Shown here in pieces: positions 1 through 5,793 of a stretch of 6,048 nt of DNA; the stretch's first letter is position 1; each line of letters opens with the position of its first letter. Where the stretch lies: contig ML178775.1 in assembly GCA_004366215.1 (NCBI GenBank), positions 1,546 to 7,593 of the forward strand. Reading direction: 5' to 3'. This DNA is from Actinomycetota bacterium (lineage in GTDB: Bacteria > Actinomycetota > Acidimicrobiia > Acidimicrobiales > Acidimicrobiaceae). The notes beneath the pieces were generated by a model, which ran no database searches, had not been told where the DNA came from, and worked only from the letters and a program-made list of their open reading frames with translations. A program made the translations under genes and the position numbers.

Positions 1-60
1 TCCGTGCACTGGGCTCAGCTTGGCTCCACCTACACTGAGCCCGGGGAGGAGGGGCAATGA
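1..60 (+). CDS. Possible 3' end of an upstream gene (partial, unidentified)
   Basis: Reading from base 1, the frame is open for 19 codons (ends ...GSTYTEPGEEGQ) and stops at TGA 58-60. That stop overlaps the ATG of the epimerase gene in an ATGA arrangement, the same tight coupling seen at several other junctions here. Third positions are mostly G or C, in keeping with the rest of the window. The fragment is too short to identify. A second upstream frame stops at 36-38, so the true upstream gene could instead end there or lie wholly outside the window. A hairpin-forming inverted repeat at 11-42 lies inside this stretch, which weakens the coding reading somewhat. Confidence 0.35.
   Translation, partial: SVHWAQLGSTYTEPGEEGQ
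11..42. repeat. 8-bp perfect inverted repeat just upstream of the epimerase gene
   Basis: GGGCTCAG at 11-18 is the exact reverse complement of CTGAGCCC at 35-42, with a 16-base loop. The repeat ends 14 bases before the epimerase ATG, directly before the Shine-Dalgarno run. No T-tract follows it, so it is not a typical intrinsic terminator. It might be a regulatory hairpin, an operator or chance; the sequence does not decide. Confidence 0.4.
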
Positions 61-599
61 GCCACGGTGAGATCGCTGACGTCGTCGTCATCCACCCCAC
101 CGTGCACCGTGACGAGCGTGGGTCCTTCGCAGAGACGTACCGACGCTCGTGGTTCCCACTCGGTCGGGAGATGGTCCAAGCATCACGGTCTGACAAAGTT
201 GCCGGTTCGCTCGTCGGCATGCACTACCACCTCCACCAAGCTGACTACTGGTACGTAGTCCGAGGTACCGCTCAGGTACTCCTGTACGATTTTCGACAAG
301 GATCTCGTACGCAGGGCGCGACCTGGTCGCTCGTGATGGGCGACGGCAATCCAATCGGGCTCTTCATACCTCCGGGCGTCGCTCACGGCTTCGCCGCACT
401 CACCGACGTCACTCTGACGTACCTAGTCGATGGCTACTACAACCCTGACGACGAGCTCGGCATCCGTTGGAACGATCCCGCTTTCGCCGACGTCTGGCGC
501 GTTGAGGACCCCATCGTCTCGGACCGCGACCAGCACAACCCACTCCTTGCAGAGGTCACGCCGGAACGGCGACCCATCGGCTTGCTGCGAGCAACCTAG
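57..599 (+). CDS. RmlC-like dTDP-4-dehydrorhamnose 3,5-epimerase family cupin, atypical active site
   Basis: Cytoplasmic cupin of the RmlC family, whose classical members epimerise C3 and C5 of dTDP-4-keto-6-deoxyglucose on the way to dTDP-L-rhamnose. Visible family motifs are DERGSF (19-24), GMHYH (54-58) with the likely catalytic His56, VVRG (67-70), IPPGVAHGF (104-112), YYNPDDELGIRWNDP (127-141) and SDRD (155-158), where Asp158 is the likely partner of the His. The length of 180 aa is normal for the family. Two usually conserved basic residues are missing: the Arg before GLH in the classical RGLH motif is Val53, and the Lys of the classical GKLV motif falls at Asp63 in a segment two residues shorter. 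It may therefore act on a different dTDP-sugar or catalyse a single epimerisation. The ATG is supported by a strong GGAGGA (45-50). It converges on the YjbQ-family gene. The family is clear; the exact reaction is uncertain. Confidence 0.85.
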   Translation: MSHGEIADVVVIHPTVHRDERGSFAETYRRSWFPLGREMVQASRSDKVAGSLVGMHYHLHQADYWYVVRGTAQVLLYDFRQGSRTQGATWSLVMGDGNPIGLFIPPGVAHGFAALTDVTLTYLVDGYYNPDDELGIRWNDPAFADVWRVEDPIVSDRDQHNPLLAEVTPERRPIGLLRAT

Positions 600-600
600 C

Positions 601-624
601 GCCCGTCCTCAATGCGGAGGGGGC
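601..624. terminator. Possible bidirectional hairpin between convergent genes
   Basis: GCCC 601-604 can pair with GGGC 621-624, and CCTC 607-610 with GAGG 617-620. A two-base bulge (605-606) separates the two stem halves and the loop is six bases. The hairpin spans the 9-bp gap between the epimerase stop (597-599) and the YjbQ-family stop (609-611), where both transcripts would end. No T-run follows on either strand, so this is a weak candidate at best. Confidence 0.3.
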
Positions 625-1031
625 TGATGGAGGTCGCTTAGAACCGACACGACGAGGGTTCGTTCGTCCTTGTCTCGGTTCGGATCGACCAGCACGAGAG
701 ACTGCCATCGACCGAGTAGCAGCCGACCAGAGTGCACCGGCACCGTGATCGATGGCGAGACGAAGACACCGATGACGTGGTCGCGACCGTGACCCGGCGA
801 GCCGTGCTCGTGGCGCCACCGCTCCGAGCGAGGAAAGAGCCGCTCGAGCACGCTCGCAAGATCCTGCTCAGATCCCGAGCCGACCTCCATGAGCGCAAGG
901 CCGGCCGTAGCGTGCGGGGCGAGGACCACGCACAACCCGTCACCGCACTCTGCGAGGACGCTGTTGACCTGTCTCGTCACGTCCGTGACCAGTCGCTGCC
1001 CCGTCGCGACCTGCAGCTGTCGAACCAGCAC
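609..1031 (-). CDS. yjbQ: YjbQ/UPF0047 family protein (secondary thiamine-phosphate synthase-like)
   Basis: Small soluble protein of about 140 aa, the usual size for the YjbQ (UPF0047) family. Family members can supply weak thiamine-phosphate synthase activity, but their physiological role is poorly defined. Recognisable elements are the N-terminal strand followed by LVTDVTRQV (15-23), HATAGL (40-45, corresponding to the usual HT[TS]A with the putative active-site His40), the RWRHEHG region (71-77), DHVIG (84-88) and the C-terminal SGRLLLGRWQ (101-110, the usual G.L.LGTWQ). GTG at 1031 is preferred because AGGG lies eight bases upstream; GTG at 1037 would add two residues. The frame stays open far upstream, but that part is antisense-like and overlaps cobD. 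The start lies inside the cobD 3' end (55-bp overlap), so it is probably co-transcribed as the last gene of the cob operon. The usual Lys in the AH[IL]K motif is replaced by Ile87. Confidence 0.85.
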   Translation of the reverse strand: MLVRQLQVATGQRLVTDVTRQVNSVLAECGDGLCVVLAPHATAGLALMEVGSGSEQDLASVLERLFPRSERWRHEHGSPGHGRDHVIGVFVSPSITVPVHSGRLLLGRWQSLVLVDPNRDKDERTLVVSVLSDLHQPPPH

Positions 1032-1969
1032 AGCCACGACCCTAGCGCGCCCAGCGCGACCGGCCAAGCCTCGACCACGCCGAGCGCAGCAGCTCCAGCA
1101 CCCCGAGCCCCAGGACCCTCCACGAGGACTGTTCGGATCGTGAGCTGTCGCGACCACGCCACGCTCCGTCGAATGGCCTCGGCGTCGGGCGGCGGCCCTC
1201 CCACGAGCGTCGGCGCGACGACGAGTCGCTCTCCGTATCGATTCTCTCCGCCGAGACGGACACCGACGGCGGCCGCGGCGAGCGCCTCCATCACGCCGGC
1301 ATTCGGGCTCGCGTGCCCGCGCGCCGCTCGCAGCAGGGCCCACGGATAGGGCGGGCTGAGGAGGAGCGCTAACCGCGACACCGGCCACATCGCCAGATCG
1401 TCGAGGCGGGCCGCCGCCCATCCAAAGCGTTCATAGCGCGCGGTGTGGTGACCGGCCATCGCGTCGAGCGTATTGACCGCTCGAAGCCCGAGCGATCCAC
1501 GTGCGCCAGCGATCATGTGCCACACCACGACGCCGAGCACCGCATCAGCTGTGTTGTCGGCTACCGACTCTATCGCAGCCCGAGCGATCTCTGCCGCATC
1601 GAGCTGATCACGATCACGCCCGACGAGCCACCTCAACTCGCTCCGAGCTCTCTCAAGATCGCCCTCCTCGAGCGCTGCCGCGACGCTGAGTGCTCGTGCG
1701 CGCAACGTGGCTCCCCCGAGAGCGACCCACGCCGCCAGCACCCCTCCAAAAGGAACGTGCTCTGCCACCTGTCCCACCGCGATGGCGACGCCGATGAGCG
1801 CACCCGCCCACCGGACACCGGCGACACGACGATCCTGCCACCAGCGCCGCTCGAGCCAGCCCGCGCAGCGTCCGAACCACGCTACGGGGTGCGCGCCGTC
1901 CCCAGGGTCTGCGAGCGCCGCATCGGCGGCTAGAGCGACGAGGAGCTCACCCGTGCGTGAACGCCACAC
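977..1969 (-). CDS. cobD: Adenosylcobinamide-phosphate synthase CobD/CbiB
   Basis: Integral membrane enzyme that attaches (R)-1-amino-2-propanol or its O-phosphate to the corrin ring f-propionate, forming adenosylcobinamide (phosphate) in late cobalamin synthesis. Of 330 aa. Conserved blocks appear in family order: HPVAWFG (27-33), VGRDRDQLD then ARAAIESVADN (116-139), NTLDAMAGHHTARYERFG (166-183), ARLDDLAMWPVSRL (187-200) and HASPNAGVMEAL (219-230), followed by RLGGENRYGE (238-247). Hydrophobic segments around 54-70 and 74-88 fit membrane insertion. The start is GTG at 1969; no other in-frame start precedes the HPVAWFG block closely enough, and the ribosome binding site is weak. It overlaps the cobS end by 23 bp, suggesting translational coupling. 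Its last residues overlap the YjbQ-family start, and the C-terminal ~20 residues after SWLCW look like an unconserved tail. Confidence 0.94.
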   Translation of the reverse strand: MWRSRTGELLVALAADAALADPGDGAHPVAWFGRCAGWLERRWWQDRRVAGVRWAGALIGVAIAVGQVAEHVPFGGVLAAWVALGGATLRARALSVAAALEEGDLERARSELRWLVGRDRDQLDAAEIARAAIESVADNTADAVLGVVVWHMIAGARGSLGLRAVNTLDAMAGHHTARYERFGWAAARLDDLAMWPVSRLALLLSPPYPWALLRAARGHASPNAGVMEALAAAAVGVRLGGENRYGERLVVAPTLVGGPPPDAEAIRRSVAWSRQLTIRTVLVEGPGARGAGAAALGVVEAWPVALGALGSWLCWFDSCRSRRGSDWSRT

Positions 1970-2687
1970 CGAGCACCAGGCCTACCATCAGCATCGTCTC
2001 AGCGACGAGTCCGATCGCTCCGATCACGTCTCCAGTCACTCCTCCGAGGGTGGCTCGCGCGCGCAACCAGACCAGGCCTCCGACCGTGACGCCAAGACTC
2101 AAACCGAGCAGCCCTGGGTCGCCGGCCACCAGCGCGATCACCACGGTGAGCACGGCGAGGCTCGCAACGCTCGAGACGCGCAGCGCCCGCGACGCTCCTT
2201 GCTGGAACGCGCTCGTGATGCCACTAGGACGCGCACTCGGCCCCTCGAGCAGCACGACCCCCATGAGCGCGCGCGACCACGCACATGCAAGCAGCACGCT
2301 GAGTACTCCAAGCCGGGGTGAGCCAAACGTCGCCACTCGCGCCAGGATGACAACGACCAGCGCGACCGCGCCGAGCGCGCCCAGGTGTGGGTCATCCATC
2401 ACCTCGAGTCGCCGCGGAGGATCGGCGAAGGCGACGAGACCATCCGCGCTGTCAGCGAGGGCGTCGTAGTGGAGTCCGCGAGTGATGACGACGTCGGCCG
2501 CGACCGCGAGGGCCCCTACGAGCAGCGAGCCCGCTCCCTGGGTCACGACCCGAACGCCAACGATGCACGCGGCGACGATGACACCAGCGAGTGGGAAGGC
2601 GAGCGCGCTCTCCGCGCTGACCGGCGCCGCGATGGGCACGATGGTGAGGAAGCTTACACCGCCCGCTACGGCTCGAACCATCCTCAT
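1947..2687 (-). CDS. cobS: Adenosylcobinamide-GDP ribazoletransferase (cobalamin synthase) CobS/CobV
   Basis: Polytopic inner-membrane enzyme that joins adenosylcobinamide-GDP and alpha-ribazole (or its 5'-phosphate), releasing GMP and giving adenosylcobalamin (phosphate). The 246 aa match the family length. The signature LHYDALADSADGL (72-84) holds the Asp residues (75, 79, 82) thought to bind metal; it is followed by RRLEVMDDPHLGALG (92-106) and GGVTGDVIGA (215-224). About six to seven hydrophobic segments alternate with short loops, for example 32-48, 54-69, 103-119, 126-147, 172-188 and 191-208. The start is ATG at 2687, in a 4-bp ATGA overlap with the cobU stop, with AAGGGGGG just upstream; ATG at 2681 (Met3) would have better spacing to that run and is an alternative. 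The gene ends 23 bp inside cobD. Confidence 0.94.
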   Translation of the reverse strand: MRMVRAVAGGVSFLTIVPIAAPVSAESALAFPLAGVIVAACIVGVRVVTQGAGSLLVGALAVAADVVITRGLHYDALADSADGLVAFADPPRRLEVMDDPHLGALGAVALVVVILARVATFGSPRLGVLSVLLACAWSRALMGVVLLEGPSARPSGITSAFQQGASRALRVSSVASLAVLTVVIALVAGDPGLLGLSLGVTVGGLVWLRARATLGGVTGDVIGAIGLVAETMLMVGLVLGVAFTHG

Positions 2688-3184
2688 GAGCCCCCCTTGA
2701 GGACGAGCTCGACGCCAGCGACGATGAGCGTCACTCGTGAAGCCACACTCGCGAGCGCCTGGTTGAGCTGACCGAGTTCGTCGACGAAGCGACGGGCAAG
2801 AGCTGACTCCGGGTGGACTGACCAGCCGACCTCGTCGGAGACGACAATCGTCGGCGCCCGTCGAGCTGCCACAGCCGCAACCAGGCCATCCCGATCAACC
2901 TCGCGACCAGAGGTGAGGTGCCAACCTACCCACAAGCCCAGTCCATCGACGAGCACACCTCCGGGCACGCTCCGAACGAGTCCGACGAGTTCGTCTGGCT
3001 CCTTAGGCTCGAGTGTCACGAACCGCCCCGCTCGGCGTGCGCGATGGAGCGCCAGGCGTTCTGGCTCGAGGGCCCTCGTGCTCGCCGTGGCGATGTAGGT
3101 ACGCACGCCGAGCGCACTCGCCCGAACTTCCGCGCGCTCGGACTTCCCGGAGCGGCGAGCCCCGAGTACGAGCTCGATGCTCAC
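2684..3184 (-). CDS. cobU: Bifunctional adenosylcobinamide kinase / adenosylcobinamide-phosphate guanylyltransferase CobU/CobP
   Basis: Cytoplasmic enzyme that phosphorylates adenosylcobinamide and then transfers GMP from GTP, giving adenosylcobinamide-GDP, the substrate of CobS. The 166 aa are typical in length. The P-loop GARRSGKS lies at 8-15, followed by YIATA (30-34), RLALHRARR (43-51) with His47 in the place of the guanylylated His of Salmonella CobU (His46), VTLEP (56-60), VLVDGLGLW (77-85), VVSDEVG (114-120) and the C-terminal block FVDELGQLNQALA (133-145). The family usually has Cys in VDCLTLW and Asn in VSNEVG; here they are Gly81 and Asp117. The start is GTG at 3184, in a GTGA overlap with the cobI stop; the nearest GGAG is about 12 bases upstream, so initiation probably relies on coupling. 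The stop overlaps the cobS ATG. Confidence 0.93.
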   Translation of the reverse strand: MSIELVLGARRSGKSERAEVRASALGVRTYIATASTRALEPERLALHRARRAGRFVTLEPKEPDELVGLVRSVPGGVLVDGLGLWVGWHLTSGREVDRDGLVAAVAARRAPTIVVSDEVGWSVHPESALARRFVDELGQLNQALASVASRVTLIVAGVELVLKGGS

Positions 3185-3912
3185 CGAGACCCGCGCTCCG
3201 GAGGAACGATCACGGTTGTCAGGTAGGCGGTCGCCTCCTCGTCGGCCTCCTCGAGCGTCCGCACCGTTGCCTGTGGCGTTCCAAGCAGCGAACCAACGAC
3301 GCCACGGCGGCCAAGCGCACGCCCTGCCAGCTTCGTGCGACCTAGCAGCTCCCCCGGCTTGTAGAGAACGAGCCCGCAGCGAGGATCGTCGAGCGCAGAC
3401 TCGACGACCTCCCAGCGTGCCCGCCCGGTAGCAAGCAGCATGTACTCCTCATCGTCGAGTAGCTCCACTGAAGCCCGTGCCGCGAGTGCGCTGAAGGCGA
3501 CGATGCCGGGCACGACCTCAACGCCGACTGTCTGACGGCGCGACTGTACCGCTCTTGCGAGCAACCAGAAGGTGGAGTAGATCCCTGGGTCACCAAGCGT
3601 CACCCAAGCCACGAGTCCACCTTCATCGAGCAGCGCGAGAACGTCGTCTGCTACTGCCTCGGCGCTACGACGACGTCGCTGAGCCGCCGAAGCACGATCC
3701 AAAGCGCCCATCGGCATGACGACGCGCTGAATCCGAGCCTTCGGCACAACCTCTCGAACCACCGCCTCGGCTCGCCCAGGTTGTGCCGGGTCGAGCGAGG
3801 GGGCCAACACAAGCGCAGCCCGCTCAAGTGTATGCACAGCTCGGAGCGTCACGAGATCTGGATCACCCGGTCCGACGCCAACACCGACAAGCACACCCTG
3901 CCCAACGCCCAC
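3181..3912 (-). CDS. cobI: Precorrin-2 / cobalt-precorrin-2 C20-methyltransferase CobI/CbiL
   Basis: SAM-dependent tetrapyrrole methylase that methylates C20 of precorrin-2 (or cobalt-precorrin-2) to give the trimethylated intermediate in corrin ring synthesis. The 243 aa fit the family. The N-terminal GVGPGDPDLVTLRAV (12-26) is the first SAM/substrate motif; GLVAWVTLGDPGIYSTFWLL (99-118) is the second conserved motif, where TLGDP..YSTF is characteristic of the C20 enzyme; VEVVPGIVAFSALAAR (131-146) follows. The sequence alone does not separate the aerobic (CobI) from the anaerobic (CbiL) form. Two GTG starts are possible: 3912, placed six bases after a TAGACT -10-like box, and 3894, which begins right at the conserved LVGVGVGPG strand but is crowded by its only G-rich stretch. 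It is the first gene of the cob cluster, divergent from aspS, and its stop overlaps cobU. Confidence 0.92.
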   Translation of the reverse strand: MGVGQGVLVGVGVGPGDPDLVTLRAVHTLERAALVLAPSLDPAQPGRAEAVVREVVPKARIQRVVMPMGALDRASAAQRRRRSAEAVADDVLALLDEGGLVAWVTLGDPGIYSTFWLLARAVQSRRQTVGVEVVPGIVAFSALAARASVELLDDEEYMLLATGRARWEVVESALDDPRCGLVLYKPGELLGRTKLAGRALGRRGVVGSLLGTPQATVRTLEEADEEATAYLTTVIVPPERGSR

Positions 3913-3918
3913 GGCGGC

Positions 3919-3924
3919 AGTCTA
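3919..3924 (-). promoter_or_regulatory. Candidate -10 box for the cob operon, possibly giving a leaderless mRNA
   Basis: On the minus strand TAGACT matches the TANNNT pattern of actinobacterial -10 elements and lies six bases before the GTG at 3912. That spacing would put the transcription start at or next to the start codon, as in leaderless mRNAs, which are common in actinobacteria. No good -35 hexamer is seen at 16-18 bases, and there is no convincing Shine-Dalgarno before 3912, which fits the leaderless reading but does not prove it. Confidence 0.35.
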
Positions 3925-3936
3925 GGCTCGCCTGGC

Positions 3937-3997
3937 GCAACCCAGGGAGTTGGCAGGGCTACCACCATCCCCCTCGGGCGTAGTCGAGAGCAACCCA
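3937..3997. repeat. 8-bp direct repeat in the aspS/cobI intergenic region
   Basis: GCAACCCA occurs at 3937-3944 and 3990-3997, 53 bp apart start to start, close to five helical turns. The left copy lies within the small palindrome CCTGG (3931-3935) / CCAGG (3942-3946), just upstream of the candidate cob -10 box. The two copies could be operator sites for a regulator of either divergent gene. Chance occurrence is possible for so short a repeat. Apart from this, the candidate -10 box and the aspS ribosome binding site, I see nothing definable in the 111-bp region. Confidence 0.3.
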
Positions 3998-4013
3998 TCA
4001 GGGCACGAAGGTG

Positions 4014-4019
4014 AAGGAG
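4014..4019 (+). promoter_or_regulatory. Ribosome binding site of aspS
   Basis: AAGGAG lies four bases before the ATG at 4024. It decides the start: the in-frame ATG at 4060 aligns with the usual N-terminus of bacterial AspRS but has no Shine-Dalgarno sequence, so the protein probably carries about 12 extra N-terminal residues. Confidence 0.7.
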
Positions 4020-4023
4020 CAGC

Positions 4024-5793
4024 ATGGCGGAGGCGAATCCTGGCATCACGCCGCAGCCCATGGGCTTACGGTCCCACTACATCGGGTCGCTCCCTGAGAT
4101 CCCCACGGGTGAGTCGGTTGCCCTGTGTGGCTGGATCGCTCACGTGCGAGAGCACGGTGAACACCTCGTCTTCGTGGACCTGCGTGACCACACCGGCATG
4201 GTGCAGTGCGTTGTCGCACACCGAAGCCAGCTCAGCGTCGAGGCGGCGGCGCGCGTGACCGGTGTCGTCGACCGGCGACCACCGGGAACAGAAAACCCTA
4301 ACCTGCCTACAGGGTCGATCGAGATTCGTGTGTCGACGCTCGAGATCCTCGGTCCTGCGGCTCCCCTCCCGCTGCCCCTGGAAGACGATCGCGACGTCGA
4401 TGAGTACACGCGCCTACGGTGGCGCTACCTTGACCTCCGGCGGCCAAGGATGCAGCGCAACCTACGCGCGCGAGCGGCCGTCAACGCGGCTCTCCGTCGC
4501 GCGATGGAAACGCAGGGATTCGTAGAAGTAGAGACGCCGCTCCTGTGGACCCCGACGCCCGAGGGGGCGCGTGAGTTCCTCGTGCCCTCGCGAACCCAGC
4601 CGGGCGCCTTCTACTCGCTGCCTCAGTCTCCCCAGATCGCAAAGCAACTCCTCATGATCGCCGGAGTTGATCGCTACTACCAGATCGCTCGTTGTCTACG
4701 CGACGAGGATCTACGCGCCGATCGTCAATTTGAGTTCACTCAGCTTGATCTCGAGGCCTCGTTCGTCACTCAGCACGATGTGCGTCGCGTTGTATCGCAC
4801 GCGATCCAGGCAGCCGTCAGGGCGGTACGCGGTCACGAGGCTCCACCTATCGGAGAGATCACCTGGCGCGAGGCCATGGCCCGATGGGGGTCTGACAAGC
4901 CAGATCGGCGCTTCGGGATGGAGCTGATCGATCTCAGCGAGACGATGCGTGACAGCGGGGTACGCGCGCTCAGTGCACCGTACGTCGCTGCCCTCGTCGT
5001 TAACGAGCCGCTAAGTAGAAGTCGCCTCGACGAGCTCACGAAGCGGGCACGCTCCCTCGGAGTGCAAGGTCTCGCATGGTTTCGCGTCGACTCAACTGAT
5101 CCACTCGCCGTCTCATCACCGTTACTTCGAGTGGTACCGGGCGAGCTCGTTGCATCGCTCGTGGCGACGTGCGGCGCCCGGGCGGGCCAGACCATCCTCG
5201 CTGTTGCCGACACATTCGTCCGTGCAACATCAACGCTGGGTCAGCTTCGCCTCGAGCTCGGTCGTCACCAAGCTCGACCAGAGGAGCTCGACATCTTCTG
5301 GGTCACCGATTTCCCCCTCTTTGAGGGCCTCGACGAAGACGGTAACCCCATTCCGGCTCACCACCCCTTCACCATGCCTCACGAGGACGACCTCGACCTC
5401 CTCGAGCACGAGCCGCTTCGTGTTCGATCGCAGTCGTACGACCTCGTCATGAATGGCTGGGAACTCGGCTCCGGTTCGATGCGCGTCCATCGGCAGGACC
5501 TTCAGGCGCGGATTTTTCGAATCCTTGGTCTCACCCCTCAGATCGCGGCTGAACGATTTGGCTTCCTCCTCGATGCGTTTCGCTACGGTGCACCCCCCCA
5601 CGGGGGCTTCGCCTTCGGCATCGACCGACTCGTCGCTATCCTGCTTGGTGAAGAGGCCATTCGCGAGACCATTGCCTTCCCGAAGACCTCCAGTGGACAG
5701 GATCCCCTCACCGGCGCTCCAAAGCCCGTGGACCCGTCCGTGCTCGCCCCCCTCGGCGTCCGCGTCGCAGTCCTTCGCGGTAGTACCTCGTGA
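4024..5793 (+). CDS. aspS: Aspartyl-tRNA synthetase, bacterial type, likely non-discriminating (AspRS/Asx)
   Basis: Class IIb synthetase of 589 aa that charges tRNA-Asp with aspartate in the cytoplasm. The N-terminal OB-fold anticodon-binding domain (about 16-110) is followed by the linker YTRLRWRYLDLRRP (128-141), motif 1 around GFVEVETPLL (165-174), TPEGAREFLVPSR (178-190), LPQSPQ (199-204), motif 2 RDEDLRADRQFEF (226-238), the bacterial GAD insertion (about 290-420), then HHPFT (446-450), NGWELGSGSMRVH (477-489) and motif 3 GGFAFGIDRL (527-536). All three class II motifs are intact, so the enzyme should be active. His44 (REHGE) and Gly88 (RPPGTENP) match residues linked to a non-discriminating AspRS that also aspartylates tRNA-Asn; E. 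coli has Leu at the first site. The usual Pro in RADRQPEF is Phe236. Its stop overlaps the next start by GTGA. Confidence 0.97.
   Translation: MAEANPGITPQPMGLRSHYIGSLPEIPTGESVALCGWIAHVREHGEHLVFVDLRDHTGMVQCVVAHRSQLSVEAAARVTGVVDRRPPGTENPNLPTGSIEIRVSTLEILGPAAPLPLPLEDDRDVDEYTRLRWRYLDLRRPRMQRNLRARAAVNAALRRAMETQGFVEVETPLLWTPTPEGAREFLVPSRTQPGAFYSLPQSPQIAKQLLMIAGVDRYYQIARCLRDEDLRADRQFEFTQLDLEASFVTQHDVRRVVSHAIQAAVRAVRGHEAPPIGEITWREAMARWGSDKPDRRFGMELIDLSETMRDSGVRALSAPYVAALVVNEPLSRSRLDELTKRARSLGVQGLAWFRVDSTDPLAVSSPLLRVVPGELVASLVATCGARAGQTILAVADTFVRATSTLGQLRLELGRHQARPEELDIFWVTDFPLFEGLDEDGNPIPAHHPFTMPHEDDLDLLEHEPLRVRSQSYDLVMNGWELGSGSMRVHRQDLQARIFRILGLTPQIAAERFGFLLDAFRYGAPPHGGFAFGIDRLVAILLGEEAIRETIAFPKTSSGQDPLTGAPKPVDPSVLAPLGVRVAVLRGSTS

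Noticed and set aside
1032..1421. Upstream open extension of the YjbQ-family frame, overlapping cobD
   Set aside because: The extension is Arg/Gly-rich low-complexity sequence with no family similarity, and it lies over the well-conserved C-terminal half of cobD. The domain begins at about 1031.
1445..2469. Long plus-strand open frames opposite cobD and cobS
   Set aside because: Their translations are Ser/Thr/Arg/Pro-rich, as expected from the complement of high-GC coding sequence, and the minus-strand frames carry all conserved cob motifs.
3950..3978. TTGGCA at 3950-3955 as a -35 box for aspS
   Set aside because: The hexamer 17 bases downstream is CTCGGG, and no acceptable -10 lies at 16-18 bases, so no aspS promoter is called.
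3913..4023. Cobalamin riboswitch upstream of cobI
   Set aside because: There is no GCCACTG-like box or recognisable aptamer core on the minus strand, and the space before aspS is too short.
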